DNA from: Microbulbifer flavimaris | Lineage (GTDB): Bacteria > Pseudomonadota > Gammaproteobacteria > Pseudomonadales > Cellvibrionaceae | Direction of reading: 5' to 3' | Length of the DNA stretch: 64,000 nt | Assembly (NCBI RefSeq): GCF_001641755.2 | Contig: NZ_LRFG02000001.1 | Location: 992,001-1,056,000, forward strand | Shown here: positions 61,446 to 64,000 of the stretch, in pieces | How positions within the stretch are numbered: the first letter of the stretch is position 1 | Layout of the letters: every line of letters begins with the position of its first letter | Program-made: the position numbers and the translations under genes | The notes under the pieces: model-generated | The model's input: the letters and a program-made list of their open reading frames with translations, nothing else | What the model was told of the DNA's origin: nothing | The model's database searches: none

Positions 61446-62396
61446 TTATTTTTTGAACTTCCCCATTGCCAATCCCCGCCTTCCCTGCAGTCCACCGGAG
61501 TGCAGCAGCAGGATTCTTGCGCCTGGTGAGATCTTATCTGCCTGCAGCTCCCCGTGGAGCGCATAAGCTAACTTTGCGGTGTAAACGGGATCCAGAGGCA
61601 CACCAGCCATCCGCTCAAAAGTTCTCATAAATGCTTTCAGCTCAGGCGTCATCCGAGCATATCCGCCGCAGTCGTAGCCCTCTCGCAATCGCTCCAATCG
61701 GGCATTACTGCTCAACTCGTGCAGCCAAGATACAGCTTGTTCGAATATTGATCGACCTGCTTTCAATACTGGCACTCCAACGACTCCTGTCGCTTCAAGC
61801 CCCGCTTGAACACCGGCCAAAGTCAAACCCGTGCCGCATGCCAGCCAGACCTGACCGAACCGCACCGGAGCCGTTTCATCGATGATCCGGCCAAGAAACT
61901 CCGCGCCACGCGCGCCTTTCAGGTTCGCGCCACCTTCCGGTACAAAGAAAGCGCCCCGCTCTTGTAATCCGACCTCACTCAGGAAGCCGGACTTGCTGCG
62001 CTTACGGTAGAGATCACGGGACACAAAGCAAAGTTCCATACCAAAGCGTTCGGCGTCCTGAAGCGTGGCACTGAGGTGCTTTGGGCGCTGGCCCCGGATG
62101 ATGCCGACAGTCTCAAGTCCGAATCGACGGCCTGCTGCGGCAACAGCGTGGATATGATTTGACCAGGCGCCACCACAGGTGATTATTTTTTCAGCACCCT
62201 GGTCGCGAGCCTCTAGCAGGTTGAACAACAACTTGTAGGCCTTGTTGCCGGAAATCAGCGGATCAAGTAGGTCGTCCCGGCGAATCCAGACCTCGATCCC
62301 GGGAAACAGCTCGTCGGGTAGACGCTGATAAGGTACTTCGCGAGCGGCCCGCTCGAGCTCGGGGAGAGTCAGTTCTGAAAGGTATCGGAGTGTCAC
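61446..62396 (-). CDS. D-cysteine desulfhydrase / ACC deaminase-like PLP enzyme
   Basis: A 316-residue fold-type II pyridoxal-phosphate enzyme. The cofactor lysine lies in LLDPLISGNKAYKL; other motifs are CGGAWSNHIHAVAAAG, VPEGGANLKGARG, LACGTGLTLAGVQAG and ILLLHSGGLQGRRGLA. Members cleave D-cysteine to pyruvate, sulfide and ammonia, or deaminate 1-aminocyclopropane-1-carboxylate; the sequence alone does not separate them. GTG start. Same strand as the RES gene, 41 bases downstream. Confidence 0.85.
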   Translation of the reverse strand: MTLRYLSELTLPELERAAREVPYQRLPDELFPGIEVWIRRDDLLDPLISGNKAYKLLFNLLEARDQGAEKIITCGGAWSNHIHAVAAAGRRFGLETVGIIRGQRPKHLSATLQDAERFGMELCFVSRDLYRKRSKSGFLSEVGLQERGAFFVPEGGANLKGARGAEFLGRIIDETAPVRFGQVWLACGTGLTLAGVQAGLEATGVVGVPVLKAGRSIFEQAVSWLHELSSNARLERLREGYDCGGYARMTPELKAFMRTFERMAGVPLDPVYTAKLAYALHGELQADKISPGARILLLHSGGLQGRRGLAMGKFKK

Positions 62397-62437
62397 CGGA
62401 TTTTCCGTCTACGGGGATAAGATCGGGTGGGGGAAGA

Positions 62438-63235
62438 TCAAGCGGGCTCGGGGAGCCGCCCCTCGACCACAAAACTGGCGCTCTGGAACTCGTGGGTCTC
62501 CACGCGATCCGCGCTCTTGATCAGGAAAGTGACTCCGTCTTTGTTGGTTTCAGCAGTCACGTCGGCCTCCTGAGCGGGGGGACGCTTGAGGAGACAGGTA
62601 GGCTCGAAAAGCGCCACATTGATTCCCTCAGTGCCCTCGATATCGCCTTCGGTGGGCAGACTGCTGAGCCCCGACTGGATCGCCCGGGCGGAAATAGACT
62701 CTATGCCTTCGATACCCAGCCCCCGCAATTTTGCGCCCAATTGCTGGGTGAAGCGATAATCCGCCGGGTCACTCAGCTTTTGCCAGTGCGGCCGCCAGCC
62801 AGCATCCTGCAGTGCCACACCCTGGTGGATGCGATACTTGGCAGAGAAGATATTGTGGTAACTGGTGATCGGACGAGGTGGCGGCTCAGCCATATCGGAG
62901 TAGAAGCGCAACCGGTAAAACGCGGCCTCCGCAAGTACTGTGGTTACGCTTTTGCTGCCATAGAAAATGCCGTTCTCTGCAACACGCCCGAACCGGGAGC
63001 CCCAGGGCAACGGAGGGTAACGGAACGGCGTGGCCAGCAGGTAGTGAAGGCCCTCACTTCCAGGCAAGCTTTCCGGCTTGCTCCGCTCCAGCAGACTTTC
63101 TAGCACCTGTTGTTTCTGGAGACTGTCCACCAGCCCCCGGGTAGCGACCTCCTCCTGAGACTCCACAATCCGATAGAGCTTTCCCAGCAAGCGACGTCTT
63201 GTGGTGAGGATGAGATCAGTCAGGGAGTCGCTCAC
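62438..63235 (-). CDS. RES domain toxin-like protein
   Basis: A 265-residue protein with the RES-domain pattern: early Arg in KLYRIVESQEEVA, SRFGRVAENGIFYGSKSV followed by TTVLAEAAFYR, and a later Ser region, giving the Arg-Glu-Ser triad typical of the family. RES toxins degrade or use NAD. It is unusually long (most are about 150-230 residues). Its GTG overlaps the stop of the preceding antitoxin-like gene (GTGA). It is toxin-like by context; activity unproven. Confidence 0.8.
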   Translation of the reverse strand: MSDSLTDLILTTRRRLLGKLYRIVESQEEVATRGLVDSLQKQQVLESLLERSKPESLPGSEGLHYLLATPFRYPPLPWGSRFGRVAENGIFYGSKSVTTVLAEAAFYRLRFYSDMAEPPPRPITSYHNIFSAKYRIHQGVALQDAGWRPHWQKLSDPADYRFTQQLGAKLRGLGIEGIESISARAIQSGLSSLPTEGDIEGTEGINVALFEPTCLLKRPPAQEADVTAETNKDGVTFLIKSADRVETHEFQSASFVVEGRLPEPA

Positions 63236-63597
63236 ACCTTGCCCCGCATGGCGTCCAGGTAACTGACAACACGAACCAGGCCGTCAATTCGGGTAGCGAT
63301 CTCTCGGGGTACACCGTTCAAAGCCCGGTTCTCAGTCTGGAACCAGTGGCGGGCGCCCTCCTCTCCACCCATCAGCACAAAGGCAGATCGATAGGCGCGC
63401 ACCAGCAAAAGTCCCAGCTGACCCGGCGCACTCTCCGGATCGAGCTCGACCTTGCGGCGCAGGGTGCGGTCATCTAGGTGAATGATGTCCCCGAGCTCCC
63501 GCTTTCTCAGCCCGAGCTGCTCACCGGTGCGCAGCAACGCCTCCAGCAGGACGGCGCCTTCCGTTGGACTGGATTTGACTGAGGCTGAGATGCTCAC
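63232..63597 (-). CDS. Xre/MbcA/ParS-type antitoxin
   Basis: A 121-residue protein with a helix-turn-helix-like part (LGLRKRELGDIIHLDDRTLRRKV) and the C-terminal toxin-binding signature ENRALNGVPREIATRIDGLV and VVSYLDAMRG. These domains pair with RES toxins. Start chosen is GTG at 63597: GGAG lies seven bases upstream. An ATG at 63648 is possible but would place the candidate operator inside the gene. Coupled to the toxin by a GTGA overlap. Confidence 0.82.
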   Translation of the reverse strand: MSISASVKSSPTEGAVLLEALLRTGEQLGLRKRELGDIIHLDDRTLRRKVELDPESAPGQLGLLLVRAYRSAFVLMGGEEGARHWFQTENRALNGVPREIATRIDGLVRVVSYLDAMRGKV

Positions 63598-63619
63598 TGC
63601 AACACTCCAATTGCGCTTT

Positions 63620-63647
63620 TGTCCGAAACTTAGTGCTAAACCGGACA
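63620..63647. promoter_or_regulatory. Inverted repeat upstream of the antitoxin gene (candidate operator)
   Basis: TGTCCG-N16-CGGACA, with an inner TTAG-CA-CTAA palindrome, lies 23 bases upstream of the antitoxin GTG. The Xre-type antitoxin probably binds here and represses its own operon, as in related pairs. The dyad centres of the outer and inner repeats differ by one base. Confidence 0.6.
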
Positions 63648-63799
63648 TTTTGCAAGGCGTATAGCCAAGTTAGATCAAATCGGGCTGTTATCAACTGCAG
63701 TGATGGCTGGTCATCATGACAGGTGAGTGGTCTATGGTCATTTTCTTGATTTAGAGTCCTACCCAACCAACCAACGCCCATAGGAAAAGGAAACCAGCA

Positions 63800-64000
63800 A
63801 TGTTGAAAGCGGAATATCAAGAGCGCGGCCCAGTGCCGCAGAATGTAATCGAGGCGGTGCCATTCGAAAAACCGGCTCTCGGGGAGGGGGAAGTACTCGT
63901 GGAGCTGCTGGCAGCCCCCATCAATCCATCCGATGTGCTGACACTGACCGGCGAATACGGGATGTTGCCGCCCCTCCCTGCTGTGGGGGGGAATGAGGGC
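63800..64000 (+). CDS. MDR-family oxidoreductase, 5' part
   Basis: The ATG at 63800 is preceded by AAAAGGAAA. Sixty-seven codons are visible and run off the right edge. They read MLKAEYQERGPVPQNVIEAV and continue to ELLAAPINPSDVLTLTGEYG and LPAVGGNEG, the N-terminal GroES-like fold of medium-chain zinc-independent dehydrogenases. The INPSD and NEG motifs resemble enoyl-CoA reductases and quinone oxidoreductases. The exact substrate cannot be told. Confidence 0.82.
   Translation, partial: MLKAEYQERGPVPQNVIEAVPFEKPALGEGEVLVELLAAPINPSDVLTLTGEYGMLPPLPAVGGNEG

Noticed and set aside
1-64000. CRISPR arrays, tRNA or rRNA genes, insertion sequences and attachment sites
   Set aside because: None could be recognised by reading; no repeated spacer pattern, transposase motif or clover-leaf sequence stood out.

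Overview
The window looks like chromosomal DNA from a marine gammaproteobacterium. Gene content and order recall Pseudomonas (nagZ-psrA-lexA-topA; rlmKL-rmf-pyrD; large NAD-glutamate dehydrogenase, then moxR/bat genes, then nadK). The GC-rich coding style, long glutamate dehydrogenase and sulfotransferase-rich polysaccharide locus fit a Cellvibrionales/Microbulbifer-like organism. That genus-level guess is inference. I saw no tRNA, rRNA, CRISPR array or insertion sequence.

Region 1 (1-24.5 kb) is housekeeping and stress DNA: the 3' part of a DUF819 membrane protein, a CspD-like cold-shock protein, an MscS channel, nagZ, a psrA-type regulator, a LOG-family gene, lexA behind two SOS boxes (without sulA), topA, a universal stress protein, the ABC-F protein Uup and the lytic transglycosylase Slt. 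Next comes a divergent signalling module: FHA protein and glutaredoxin on one side, PP2C phosphatase, a Ser/Thr kinase with PEGA and FGE-like domains, and an RcsF-like lipoprotein on the other. rlmKL and an elongated rmf with a structured leader close the region.

Region 2 (24.6-38.2 kb) holds pyrD, a 1626-residue NAD-glutamate dehydrogenase and, divergently, a tightly overlapping moxR-DUF58-DUF4381-batA-batB/C-batD operon that ends in an intrinsic terminator.

Region 3 (38.4-61.4 kb) is a surface-polysaccharide locus. It has several glycosyltransferases (GT2, GT32-like, a GT2-GT4 fusion, a GT34-like/GT4 fusion), five sulfotransferases, a TagD-like cytidylyltransferase beside a LicD-like phosphotransferase, a pyruvyltransferase-like enzyme with a C-terminal beta-rich domain, and a membrane protein that joins an ABC-exporter-like transmembrane domain to a kinase-fold domain. 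It also has a manC broken by an out-of-frame internal deletion, nadK, and the complete dTDP-rhamnose set rfbA-C-D-B. The predicted product is a rhamnose-containing polymer carrying sulfate and probably phospho- and pyruvyl groups. No Wzx, Wzy or complete ABC exporter is present, so export and polymerisation genes must lie elsewhere. About 50.2-55.3 kb is visibly more AT-rich than the rest and looks acquired.

Region 4 (61.4-64 kb) has a D-cysteine desulfhydrase-like PLP enzyme, a RES/Xre-type toxin-antitoxin pair with a candidate operator, and the start of an MDR-family oxidoreductase running off the right edge.
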